Shown: piece after piece, positions 52,652 to 61,100 of the stretch | Numbering within the stretch: the first letter of the stretch is position 1 | How the letters are laid out: every line of letters begins with the position of its first letter | Source: CAXBID01 sp963815305 | GTDB lineage: Bacteria; Bacteroidota; Bacteroidia; Flavobacteriales; Flavobacteriaceae | Length of the DNA: 64,000 nt | Assembly (NCBI GenBank): GCA_963815305.1 | Contig: CAWFFW010000001.1 | Span: 3,534,001-3,598,000 of the forward strand | Direction: 5' to 3' | Position numbers and translations under genes: made by a program | The notes under the pieces: model-generated | The model's input: the letters and a program-made list of their open reading frames with translations, nothing else | The model's database searches: none | What the model was told of the DNA's origin: nothing

Positions 52652-53392
52652 CTACATCTTTAAATAGAAATCTTTAGTTAAAGTAATATATTCTTCTGTG
52701 TAATGATGTCTGTTCGTTTCGATAATAAGTTCAGAAGTCATGATTTTGCTAAGGTCGTCCGAAGCATTTGGATTGCCGAATGACATTTCAATTAAACTAC
52801 GTTTTATTTCTGAATTTCCAGTTCCACGCACTCGGGTTATCTTATTAGCTTTAAGATTTACAGCGGAAGCTAAAGCAATCCATTTAGTTTCTTCTTTAAA
52901 CGGGATAATCGTACAAAACGTTCCATCTTCTATTAATAATTTAGAAACGCTGTGTAGGAGATGATTAAAAGGCATAGCATTCTGAAAGCGTGCCAAATCA
53001 CGTTGTACGCTTTTCGTCTTATAGTCTTCAGAATAAAACGGAGGATTGCAAATAATAAAATCATATTTATCAACGACTTCTTGTGAAAATTCCCGTAGCG
53101 ATGTATGATAACAAAACAATCGATCTCCCCACGGCGATTGTTCAAAATTATCAACACATTGTTCGTATGCGTTGTCATCAATTTCAATAGCATCAATTAA
53201 TTGTGCTGTACTGCGTTGCGCTATCATCAACGATAAAATACCAGTTCCTGCACCAATGTCCAAAACTGAAAAAGGAGTATTTTTAATATTACACCAAGCC
53301 CCTAGTAAAACACCATCGGTGCCAACTTTCATAGCGCATTTATCTTGATTAATAATGAATTTTTTGAATTTGAACGGATATTTTATTGCCAA
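52652..53392 (-). CDS. trmN6: tRNA1(Val) (adenine(37)-N6)-methyltransferase
   Basis: 246-residue SAM methyltransferase. The N-terminal FKFKKFIINQDKCAMKVGTD is diagnostic of the YfiC/TrmN6 family. The SAM site is DIGAGTG (45-51) and the catalytic motif NPPF is at 116-119. It methylates N6 of A37 in tRNA-Val. Single gene, divergent from the first DUF2383 gene. Confidence 0.92.
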   Translation of the reverse strand: MAIKYPFKFKKFIINQDKCAMKVGTDGVLLGAWCNIKNTPFSVLDIGAGTGILSLMIAQRSTAQLIDAIEIDDNAYEQCVDNFEQSPWGDRLFCYHTSLREFSQEVVDKYDFIICNPPFYSEDYKTKSVQRDLARFQNAMPFNHLLHSVSKLLIEDGTFCTIIPFKEETKWIALASAVNLKANKITRVRGTGNSEIKRSLIEMSFGNPNASDDLSKIMTSELIIETNRHHYTEEYITLTKDFYLKM

Positions 53393-53551
53393 AGCGTTAT
53401 AAGTTTGTGGTGTTCGATGAAATTTCTTGTAAAAAAACCATTTTTTTTCTATATTCGACTATCCTTGTATAACAAATGGATATTTAACTAGTTTTTTTAT
53501 TTATACAATAATAAAATTAGTTAATTTTTTTTCAAATTTTTACAACTAACC

Positions 53552-54016
53552 ATGAAGAAATCTAAGAAAGTTATAACCTACTTGAATGAATTACTAAGTA
53601 TTAATTACGAAACTGAGAAAATGTTTTTGTGTGCTCTTAAAGAGGTGGAAAATACATTAGTTAAAAATTTTCTAAGAGTTGCTGGCTACGAAAGACACCA
53701 ATTTATTAAGTCTTTAGATTCAAATATTAGAAAAAAGGGAGGAACACCAAGTTATCCTGCCGAATTTTTAAACTCTAGCTGCGAGTTGACTTCTGATTTA
53801 AAAGACATTTTATCTTCTAAGGATTATAGAGGTTTATTGACTGCGGTAGGCAGAAAACAAGTGGCAGATATTCAAAAATATCAAGAGATGACTCATGAAT
53901 TTGAATTTTCAGATTCTATTGAGCAATTGCTAAAAAGTCAACAAGACAGTTTAGTAAAATCTTTATATTCTGTTGCTATTCACAAAGATTTATTGGCTAG
54001 AAGAGTCGCTTCCTAA
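53552..54016 (+). CDS. PA2169-type four-helix-bundle protein (DUF2383), paralogue 1
   Basis: 154-residue helical protein. Its pattern NYETEKMFLCALKEVEN, YERHQFIKSL, YPAEFLNSSCEL matches the two paralogues at 54349 and 57548. The ferritin-like fold has spaced Glu and His (ExxER-H) that might bind metal. No function has been shown for the family; members often belong to stress regulons. It starts MKKSKKVITYLNELLSINYE. Its upstream region lacks the motif shared by the other two paralogues. Confidence 0.75.
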   Translation: MKKSKKVITYLNELLSINYETEKMFLCALKEVENTLVKNFLRVAGYERHQFIKSLDSNIRKKGGTPSYPAEFLNSSCELTSDLKDILSSKDYRGLLTAVGRKQVADIQKYQEMTHEFEFSDSIEQLLKSQQDSLVKSLYSVAIHKDLLARRVAS

Positions 54017-54233
54017 TAAACAAAAGTCTTAATATTGATAATCCCCAGCAAATTTTGATTTAGGTGTGGGTGAATCATTTTATAAAACTTCGCGTTAAAT
54101 AAAAAGCTTTTAGTTACAACGTGTTTTGTAAATTCTTTCATTTTTAATTTTTGTTTTCAAATACATAATAACCAATATCTACATTCCAGATATCGGATAT
54201 GTTAAAAATTTATGATTTAAATCTATTGTAAAG

Positions 54234-54275
54234 TGTTAAAAACCTTATAAATACTATTAAATTATGTTAAATCAT
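54234..54275 (+). promoter_or_regulatory. Conserved upstream motif of DUF2383 paralogue 2
   Basis: GTTAAA, CTTATAAATACT and TATGTTAAA occur here in the same order and nearly the same spacing as at 57411-57451 before paralogue 3. The coding sequences of the two are far more diverged than this non-coding block. It is a candidate promoter or activator site for a shared regulon. The rest of the 54017-54348 gap shows nothing else that I can support. Confidence 0.5.
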
Positions 54276-54348
54276 GTTTTCTGTCATGCTTTTTGAAGTC
54301 CATATGCCGTACATACAATATGAAATGAACTTCAAAAAACTAAAAGAT

Positions 54349-54798
54349 ATGAAAGACTGTGAGAAAATTATAAAGCAACTGAATGATTTGCTAATTATGA
54401 ATTACGAAATAGAAAAAATATATGAGCAAGCCCTAGAATGTGTTTCCAATGATAATTTGAAAACATTTTTTAGAGAACGTGGTTTTGAACGAAATGAATT
54501 TGGTAAACAATTACGCGGAGAAATAGAAAAACTAAATGGAAGTCCAAAAATTTTAGGAGAAACAAGTAAGGTTTTTTATAGAATTAAAATGAATTTCAGT
54601 AATTTTCTTCTTTTAGAAAGTGAGAATGAATTATTACTTGAGGTTTATAAGATAAAATATTTGAGCATTAAGGCTTACAATGATTTATTAATGGAATTAA
54701 ATTTACCGCTAGCGCTTTGTAGAATACTGGTTAAGCATAGAGACCATATTAAAGCAAATTTAAGTGAAATGAAACGTAAAGAAAAGTTTATAGCTTAA
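54349..54798 (+). CDS. PA2169-type four-helix-bundle protein (DUF2383), paralogue 2
   Basis: 149 residues from the ATG at 54349 (MKDCEKIIKQLNDLLIMNYE), chosen because it aligns with the starts of the two paralogues; in-frame upstream ATGs would add 8-25 unaligned residues. EKIYEQALECVSND, FFRERGFERNEFGKQLRGEI and KLNGSPKI are the family landmarks. The C-terminal half diverges (SNFLLLESENELLLEVYKIK). Function unknown. Confidence 0.75.
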   Translation: MKDCEKIIKQLNDLLIMNYEIEKIYEQALECVSNDNLKTFFRERGFERNEFGKQLRGEIEKLNGSPKILGETSKVFYRIKMNFSNFLLLESENELLLEVYKIKYLSIKAYNDLLMELNLPLALCRILVKHRDHIKANLSEMKRKEKFIA

Positions 54799-54823
54799 GC
54801 TATTATATTATCCGATTGATAAG

Positions 54824-54860
54824 ACTATTGAAAGATTTAATGACTTTTCAATACTTTTTT
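54824..54860 (+). terminator. Probable intrinsic terminator after DUF2383 paralogue 2
   Basis: TATTGAAAG at 54826 and CTTTTCAATA at 54844 pair with one bulge and are followed by CTTTTTTTA. It lies just before the convergent end of rimM. Confidence 0.6.
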
Positions 54861-55384
54861 TATAAATATAATTCAATCAAACCTTCTGGGGTTTCAACGA
54901 ATATGGTTTTGTTTTTTCTGTCAACTTCAATAATAAATTCATCATTCATGGGTATTAATATTTCTATCCCATCTCTATCAATTTCAAAAAGTGATTGTGC
55001 TGTAGAATCGTTTATTGCTTTGATTATCCCAACGTTACCAAAATTTTTGTCTTTAATTTTAAATCCAATAACCTCATGAAAATAAAACTTGTTGCCTTCT
55101 AGTTTTGGCAATAAATTTGATGGCAAATACAAGCCGCTTTTCATTATAGCATCGGCATCCTCTTCGGTATCAACATCTTCGAATTTAATACGAAGCAACT
55201 CTGATTTGTGGAGTTGTGCATGTTCAATAAAAAAAGGAACTAGGTTATTACGGAGTTCTAAAAAAATAGCATCTAGATTTTCGTAAATTTCAGGTTCATC
55301 GGTATCAAGTTTTGCGAGGACTTCACCTTTAAAACTATATTTTTTTACAATTTTGCCTAAGTAAAAACAGTCTTGCTTTTCCAT
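54860..55384 (-). CDS. rimM: Ribosome maturation factor RimM
   Basis: Assists assembly of the 30S head by binding S19. The protein has 174 residues: RimM N-terminal barrel (YLGKIVKKYSFKGEVLAKLD) followed by a PRC-barrel (NKFYFHEVIGFKIKD, ILIPMNDEFIIEVD). It lies downstream of rpsP on the same strand, the usual pairing. The gap of 191 bases contains a terminator-like hairpin that may lower its expression relative to rpsP. Confidence 0.94.
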   Translation of the reverse strand: MEKQDCFYLGKIVKKYSFKGEVLAKLDTDEPEIYENLDAIFLELRNNLVPFFIEHAQLHKSELLRIKFEDVDTEEDADAIMKSGLYLPSNLLPKLEGNKFYFHEVIGFKIKDKNFGNVGIIKAINDSTAQSLFEIDRDGIEILIPMNDEFIIEVDRKNKTIFVETPEGLIELYL

Positions 55385-55526
55385 GATAACTATTTTGTTA
55401 GTTATCCCGAGTATAATTATTCACGAATTTTAATTCTGAATTATTGTGTTTGTGAATCTTTAATTTCAGGATATAATTATAAAACGCTGGATTTTAGACT
55501 CAGCATTATGCTAAAACATTTGCATA

Positions 55527-55556
55527 AAAAACTCCGATAATGATATCGGAGTTTAA
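55527..55556 (-). terminator. Hairpin terminator/attenuator between rpsP and rimM
   Basis: AAACTCCGATA and TATCGGAGTTT form an 11-base-pair stem around ATGA. On the minus strand it is followed by a T run. It would end most rpsP transcripts before rimM. Confidence 0.75.
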
Positions 55557-55575
55557 AAATATAAAAAATCTATTT

Positions 55576-56151
55576 TTATTCTTCTTCTTTTGCAACCTCT
55601 GTATCAGCAGCGGCAGCGCCTTCTTCAGCAGCTTGTTCTAAAGCTTCAACTTCTTCAGTAGCATCAACATTTTCTGGAGTTGCAGGAGTTTCCTCTTCTT
55701 CAAATACAGCAGCAGCAGCAATTCTTGCGTCATTAACAGCTTTTTCAGCAGCAAGTGCATCAGCTTTAGCTTTAGCTTCTGCTTGTGATAAACCTTCCGA
55801 TTTAGCTTGAACTTTATTTTCCTTTTCTTCTAACCAGGCCGTAAATTTGGCTTCTGCTTGTTCTTCAGTTAAAGCACCTTTTCTAACACCACCTACAAGA
55901 TGATTTTTTAATAATGCGCCTTTGTATGATAATAAGTTTTTGGCTGTATCAGTTGGTTGTGCACCATTCTGTAACCATTTTACAGCACCATCAACGTCTA
56001 ATTCAACAGTTGCTGGATTTGTGTTTGGATTGTAAGCACCTAGTTTTTCTAAGTATTTACCGTCTCTTTTTGAACGTGCATCAGCTGCAACGATCCAATA
56101 ATAAGGTTTCCCTTTTTTACCGTGTCTTTGTAATCTAATTTTTACTGGCAT
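55576..56151 (-). CDS. rpsP: 30S ribosomal protein S16 with long acidic C-terminal tail
   Basis: The first 80 or so residues are S16 (MPVKIRLQRHGKKGKPYYWI, GAYNPNT). The remaining 110 form a Lys/Ala/Glu helical stretch (LTEEQAEAKFTAWLEEKENK) that ends in a strongly acidic, Ala-rich tail (ATEEVEALEQAAEEG). At 191 residues it is more than twice the usual bacterial length; such tails are seen in other Bacteroidota. Core function in the ribosome is certain, the tail's role is not. Confidence 0.95.
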   Translation of the reverse strand: MPVKIRLQRHGKKGKPYYWIVAADARSKRDGKYLEKLGAYNPNTNPATVELDVDGAVKWLQNGAQPTDTAKNLLSYKGALLKNHLVGGVRKGALTEEQAEAKFTAWLEEKENKVQAKSEGLSQAEAKAKADALAAEKAVNDARIAAAAVFEEEETPATPENVDATEEVEALEQAAEEGAAAADTEVAKEEE

Positions 56152-56198
56152 AATAATTAATTATTTGAGGTTCTCGACCTCGGTTATTAATAAGGGCG

Positions 56199-56206
56199 CA
56201 AATATA
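56199..56206 (-). promoter_or_regulatory. Candidate -7 box for rpsP
   Basis: The minus strand reads TATATTTG, a perfect TAnnTTTG, 47 bases upstream of the rpsP start. No TTG box at the usual spacing is visible. Confidence 0.5.
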
Positions 56207-56245
56207 CTATAAATTTTTAATTACAGGGTTTTATTTTGATGAATT

Positions 56246-57307
56246 TCAGAATAATAAGCAAACGGGTTCGGGCACTTTGAAGTCGTTTAAAAAAGTTAGT
56301 TTGCCAGTATGTGTATTAACACTAAATACAGCAATGTTTTGACTGTTCTTATTTGCTACAAGTAAAAATTTACCAGTGGGGTCTAGTGTAAAGTTTCGCG
56401 GCCAGTCACCGTGTACAGATATGTTTTGTATTCTATTAAGCTCACCAGTATTTGTATCCCTTTTAAAAACTACAATAGTATTTTCTCCACGGTTTGAACC
56501 ATATAAAAAGCGATCGTTTTTTGACAAATGGATGTCTGCACATTTATTGTATGCTTTAAATGAGGGTTCCAATGTTCCATCTTCATCAATTTTTACAAAC
56601 CCGTTTTCTGTTCTTTTAATTGAAGTTACAGAAGCACCATATTCATTAATAACATAAATATACTTGCCATTTTTGGTAAGTGCAAAATGTCTAGGACCAG
56701 GGTTGCCATGCATTTCAACAATGGCTTCTGATTCTAAATTATAATTTTGGTTTTTCAATACGTATTGATATATTGCGTTTCTTCCTAAATCGGCCACGAA
56801 CAAGTCGTCTTTAAAAAATTGAGCAGAATGAACATGCGATTTATCAGTTTCAGAATTATGATTAAAGATTTGTATGGCTTCTGATAAAGAGCCATCAGTG
56901 TTAACGTCGTAAATAGATACAGTTCCTCCACCATAATTAGAAATAACCACTTTGGTTCCTTTAGGGTTGATAGCAATATGACATGGCCCTTTTCCTTGGC
57001 TACTTACACGATTTAAAAGTGTAAGACTATTATCTTTATGTATTTTGTAGGAAGATAAAAAGCCTTCATCTGTTCCGTTGGTTGCATATAGGTAATCTCT
57101 ATTTGGTGAATATGTTAAAAATGATGGATTGTCTGTAGCGATACTGAGCTGTAAATTATTCAGCTCGCCAGTTTTTTTATTAAAATCCAAACTGTATATA
57201 CCTTTGCTATCGCCTCCTGTGAAAGTGCCTATGTATAACTTGATGTTTTGCGCTTCCAAATTAAAAAAAATAGTCAAAAAAACGATCAAAAAAAATTTAA
57301 GTCTCAT
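56246..57307 (-). CDS. Lactonase family (6-phosphogluconolactonase-like) seven-bladed propeller, exported
   Basis: 353 residues with a signal peptide (MRLKFFLIVFLTIFFNLEAQ). The propeller repeats are evident from GTFTGGDSKGIYSLDF, GPCHIAINPKGTKVVISNYG, GPRHFALTKNGKYIYVINEY and WPRNFTLDPTGKFLLVANK, with the GPRH signature of the Pgl/YbhE type. The signal peptide suggests a periplasmic lactonase rather than the pentose phosphate enzyme. Single gene. Confidence 0.85.
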   Translation of the reverse strand: MRLKFFLIVFLTIFFNLEAQNIKLYIGTFTGGDSKGIYSLDFNKKTGELNNLQLSIATDNPSFLTYSPNRDYLYATNGTDEGFLSSYKIHKDNSLTLLNRVSSQGKGPCHIAINPKGTKVVISNYGGGTVSIYDVNTDGSLSEAIQIFNHNSETDKSHVHSAQFFKDDLFVADLGRNAIYQYVLKNQNYNLESEAIVEMHGNPGPRHFALTKNGKYIYVINEYGASVTSIKRTENGFVKIDEDGTLEPSFKAYNKCADIHLSKNDRFLYGSNRGENTIVVFKRDTNTGELNRIQNISVHGDWPRNFTLDPTGKFLLVANKNSQNIAVFSVNTHTGKLTFLNDFKVPEPVCLLF

Positions 57308-57410
57308 GGCGTCATGTTAGTAGGTACCAAAAATAAACTTTCTTTTTTATATTTAAAGTTAAATATGAGAAATGAATATACTTTGAAATGTTAAAAAAAC
57401 AGCAATAATT

Positions 57411-57454
57411 GTTAAACCCTTATGAATACTGCTAAAATATGTTAAAATATTTGG
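57411..57454 (+). promoter_or_regulatory. Conserved upstream motif of DUF2383 paralogue 3
   Basis: GTTAAACCCTTATGAATACT followed by GCTAAAATATGTTAAAATAT matches the block at 54234 before paralogue 2 at most positions. The start of the coding region is about 95 bases downstream. Confidence 0.5.
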
Positions 57455-57547
57455 GACTAACCCTTATTTCTGTTATATTAAATATGCAGATGTGAAACAA
57501 TACGCATCTTAAAAGAAATTATTGAAGTTTAAAATGAAAATGATAAA

Positions 57548-57997
57548 ATGAAGTACACTGAAAAAATTTCAAACAAATTAAATGAATTATTAATCAAAAA
57601 TTATGATGCTGAAAAAGGGTATCTTAATGCTGCTGAAAATGTAGAGAACCCAACTCTGAAAATATTCTTTAAACGAAGAGCGACAGAGAGAAGCGAATTC
57701 GCAAAAGAAATCAGAACAGAAATTTTGCGATACGGTGAAGAACCAAAAGATTCAGGCAGTTTTAAAGGAGCCATGCACAGAAACTGGATGAGTCTAAAAT
57801 CAATATTCTCGACAAATGATGAGGAAGCTATTTTAGAGGAAGCCATTAGAGGTGAGGAAGCAAGTTTAGAAGAATACAATGATATTCTGAAAGATAAAAA
57901 CCTACCACCAACAATTGATTCTATGTTATTTAAACAAAAAAATGCAATTCAAGCGGCAATAAATACCGAAAAGGTGCATGAAGAATTAGTATCATAA
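57548..57997 (+). CDS. PA2169-type four-helix-bundle protein (DUF2383), paralogue 3
   Basis: 149 residues: MKYTEKISNKLNELLIKNYD, EKGYLNAAENVENPTLKIFF, ATERSEFAKEIRTEI, then FKGAMHRNWMSLKSIFSTND and EEAIRGEEASLEEYNDIL. It is the most canonical of the three family members in the window and keeps the regularly spaced Glu residues. Function unknown; ferritin-like bundle. It is followed by a strong terminator. Confidence 0.82.
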   Translation: MKYTEKISNKLNELLIKNYDAEKGYLNAAENVENPTLKIFFKRRATERSEFAKEIRTEILRYGEEPKDSGSFKGAMHRNWMSLKSIFSTNDEEAILEEAIRGEEASLEEYNDILKDKNLPPTIDSMLFKQKNAIQAAINTEKVHEELVS

Positions 57998-58020
57998 ACA
58001 TCACTTGATTAAAATAAAAA

Positions 58021-58055
58021 TAACCCCACCGATTTTTCGGTGGGGTTATTTTTTT
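58021..58055 (+). terminator. Intrinsic terminator after DUF2383 paralogue 3
   Basis: TAACCCCACCG and CGGTGGGGTTA form an 11-base-pair stem around ATTTTT, followed by TTTTTTTTG. Confidence 0.93.
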
Positions 58056-58167
58056 GTTTACAACTCTTCATAACTCAACTTTAAAAAAGTATAAATTCTT
58101 TGTATTTTTATAAGCTCGTTTAAGGTCTAAACGACTAAACAAATCAACGTATAAACATTAAAAAAAA

Positions 58168-61100
58168 ATGTATTTAATTTTCGATACGGAAACCACAGGA
58201 TTACCAAAACGCTGGGACGCACCAATTACGGATACTGATAATTGGCCAAGGTGTATTCAAATTGCATGGCAATTGCATGACGCTATGGGAAATTGTATCG
58301 AACACGAAGATTATTTAGTGCAACCTGAAGGTTTTAATATTCCTTATGACGCTGAGAAAATTCATGGTATTTCTACCGAATTAGCTCAAGAACAAGGCAT
58401 TCCATTAGCTGAAGTTTTAGAGAAATTCAATATAGCATTAGCGAAAACGAAGTTTGTTGTTGGGCAAAATGTGAAGTTCGATTTAAATATTATGGGTGCT
58501 GAATTTGTTAGGGGAGCTATTGAAAACCCTTTACAAGAATTACCGGTTTTAGATACCTGTACAGAACATACGGCAAGTTTATGTCAGATCCCTGGTGGTC
58601 GTTATGGTAAGTTTAAATTGCCGACTTTAACGGAGCTTCATGAGTTTTTATTTAATAAACCTTTTGCAGAAGCGCATAATGCCACGGCCGATGTTGAAGC
58701 TACGACGCGTTGCTTTTTTGAACTGATTCGTTTGGGTGAATATACTAAAGAACAATTGGATGTTCAACCAGATTATTTTCAGAATTTTAAGGAAAAAAAT
58801 CCAAAAGAAATTCAACTTATTGGATTAAAGCATATCAATCTCAAAAAGGAAAGTGTTAAAATTCGTGAGCGTATAAAAGAGGTTGAGGGTGATGCCGTTT
58901 CGAAAGAAGAAATAAAACAGAATATATCAGAATTGGCAGATGTCGATTTTGTTCATCTTCATAACCATTCACAATTTTCGGTATTGCAATCAACTATGAG
59001 TGTGTCTGATATTGTTGCGGCAGCAGGAGAACATCAAATGCCCGCCGTAGCTCTAACCGATCACGCGAATATGATGGGTGCCTTTCACTTTATAAATGCT
59101 ATAAATAGATATAATATTGGCGTTAAAGCTAAAATTAAAGCAGCTGAAGAAACAGGAGAAACGGTTACAGCAAGAGAAGTAAAACCAATATTAGGTTGCG
59201 AATTTTTTGTTTGTGAAGACCATCAGGATAAAACTAGAAAGGACAATGGTTATCAAATTGTTTTATTAGCAAAAAACAAAAATGGATATCATAATCTTGC
59301 AAAATTATCGTCGCATGCTTTTGTAAATGGATTTTACTATTTACCTAGAATTGACAAAAAATTAATTGAAGAATATAAAGAAGATTTAATTGTACTCACA
59401 GGGAATTTATATGGTGAAGTGCCGAGTAAGATTTTAAATGTTGGTGAAAATCAGGCGGAAGAAGCGCTCCTTTGGTGGAAAGAACAGTTTGGTGACGATT
59501 TGTACATCGAGCTTATGCGCCATAATCAAGAGGATGAAAACCGCGTTAACAAAGTTTTAATTGAATTTTCTAAAAAACACAATGTAAAGCTCGTTGCTTC
59601 TAATAATACCTATTATTGTAAACAAAAGGATGCGAATGCACATGATATTTTGTTGTGTGTAAAAGATGGTGAAAAACAAGGTACGCCCATAGGTCGTGGT
59701 CGTGGATATCGTTACGGATTGCCAAATCAAGACTATTATTTTAAGTCTTCGGATGAAATGAAATCCTTGTTTAAGGATATTCCTGAGGCCATTAGTAATA
59801 TTCAAGAAGTGGTTGATAAAGTGGAAGCGTATCAATTGGCGAGGGAAGTATTATTACCTGCTTTTGATATTCCAGACGAATTTAAGCATGATGAAGATAA
59901 CGTAGATGGTGGAAAGCGAGGAGAAAATACTTATTTAAAACATCTCACTTTTGAAGGGGCAAAAAAACGTTATGGAGAGGAATTAACGGACGAGATACAG
60001 GAACGACTTGATTTTGAATTAAGCGTTATTGAAAATACAGGATATCCAGGATATTTTTTAATAGTTGAAGATTTTATTCGCGAAGCTCGTAATATGGATG
60101 TTTCGGTTGGTCCTGGGCGTGGTTCGGCAGCAGGTTCAGTAGTGGCGTATTGTTTATGGATTACCAATATAGATCCGCTTAAGTACGATTTACTTTTTGA
60201 GCGTTTCTTAAATCCAGATCGTATTAGTATGCCTGATATTGATATTGATTTTGATGACGAAGGCCGAAGTCGCGTCATGGATTATGTAATTAAAAAGTAT
60301 GGTTCAAATCAAGTCGCACAAATTATTACTTACGGAACGATGGCTGCAAAATCATCCATTCGTGATACAGCAAGAGTTTTAGATTTACCATTATTTGATG
60401 CTGATAGAATTGCAAAATTAATTCCAACCATGTCTAAACTTGGGAAGATTTTCGGTTTAGATGAAAAAGAATTAGCTAAAAAATTTAGAGCTGAAGATTT
60501 AGAAAAAGTCAACGAACTTTTAAATATTGCAGACGGAAGTGATTTACAAGCAGAAACTGTAAACCTAGCAAGAATCTTGGAAGGATCGGTTCGTAATACA
60601 GGTATTCATGCCTGTGGTGTTATTATTACACCCGACGATATTACAAAATTCGTTCCCGTTGCTACGGCAAAAGATTCCGATTTATATGTTACGCAGTTTG
60701 ATAACTCGGTTGTAGAAGATGCAGGGTTGTTAAAAATGGATTTCTTGGGATTAAAAACGTTGACACTTATCAAAGACACCGTTAAAATTGTAAAAGCAAA
60801 ACACGATATTCTTTTAGATCCAGATACATTTCCTTTAGATGACGAAAAGACTTATGAACTTTTTCAAAGAGGAGAAACCGTTGGAGTATTTCAATATGAA
60901 TCTCCTGGTATGCAAAAACACCTTCGCGATTTAAAACCCACAGTGTTTGAGGATTTAATTGCGATGAATGCTTTATACCGTCCAGGACCTATGGAATACA
61001 TTCCGAGTTTCGTTCGAAGAAAACATGGTGATGAAGATATCGAGTACGATTTACCAGCCATGGAAGAGTATTTAAAAGAAACCTACGGTATTACGGTATA

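Noticed and set aside
54816..55079. Plus-strand open frame of 87 codons overlapping rimM
   Set aside because: It begins in a terminator region and is antisense to rimM.
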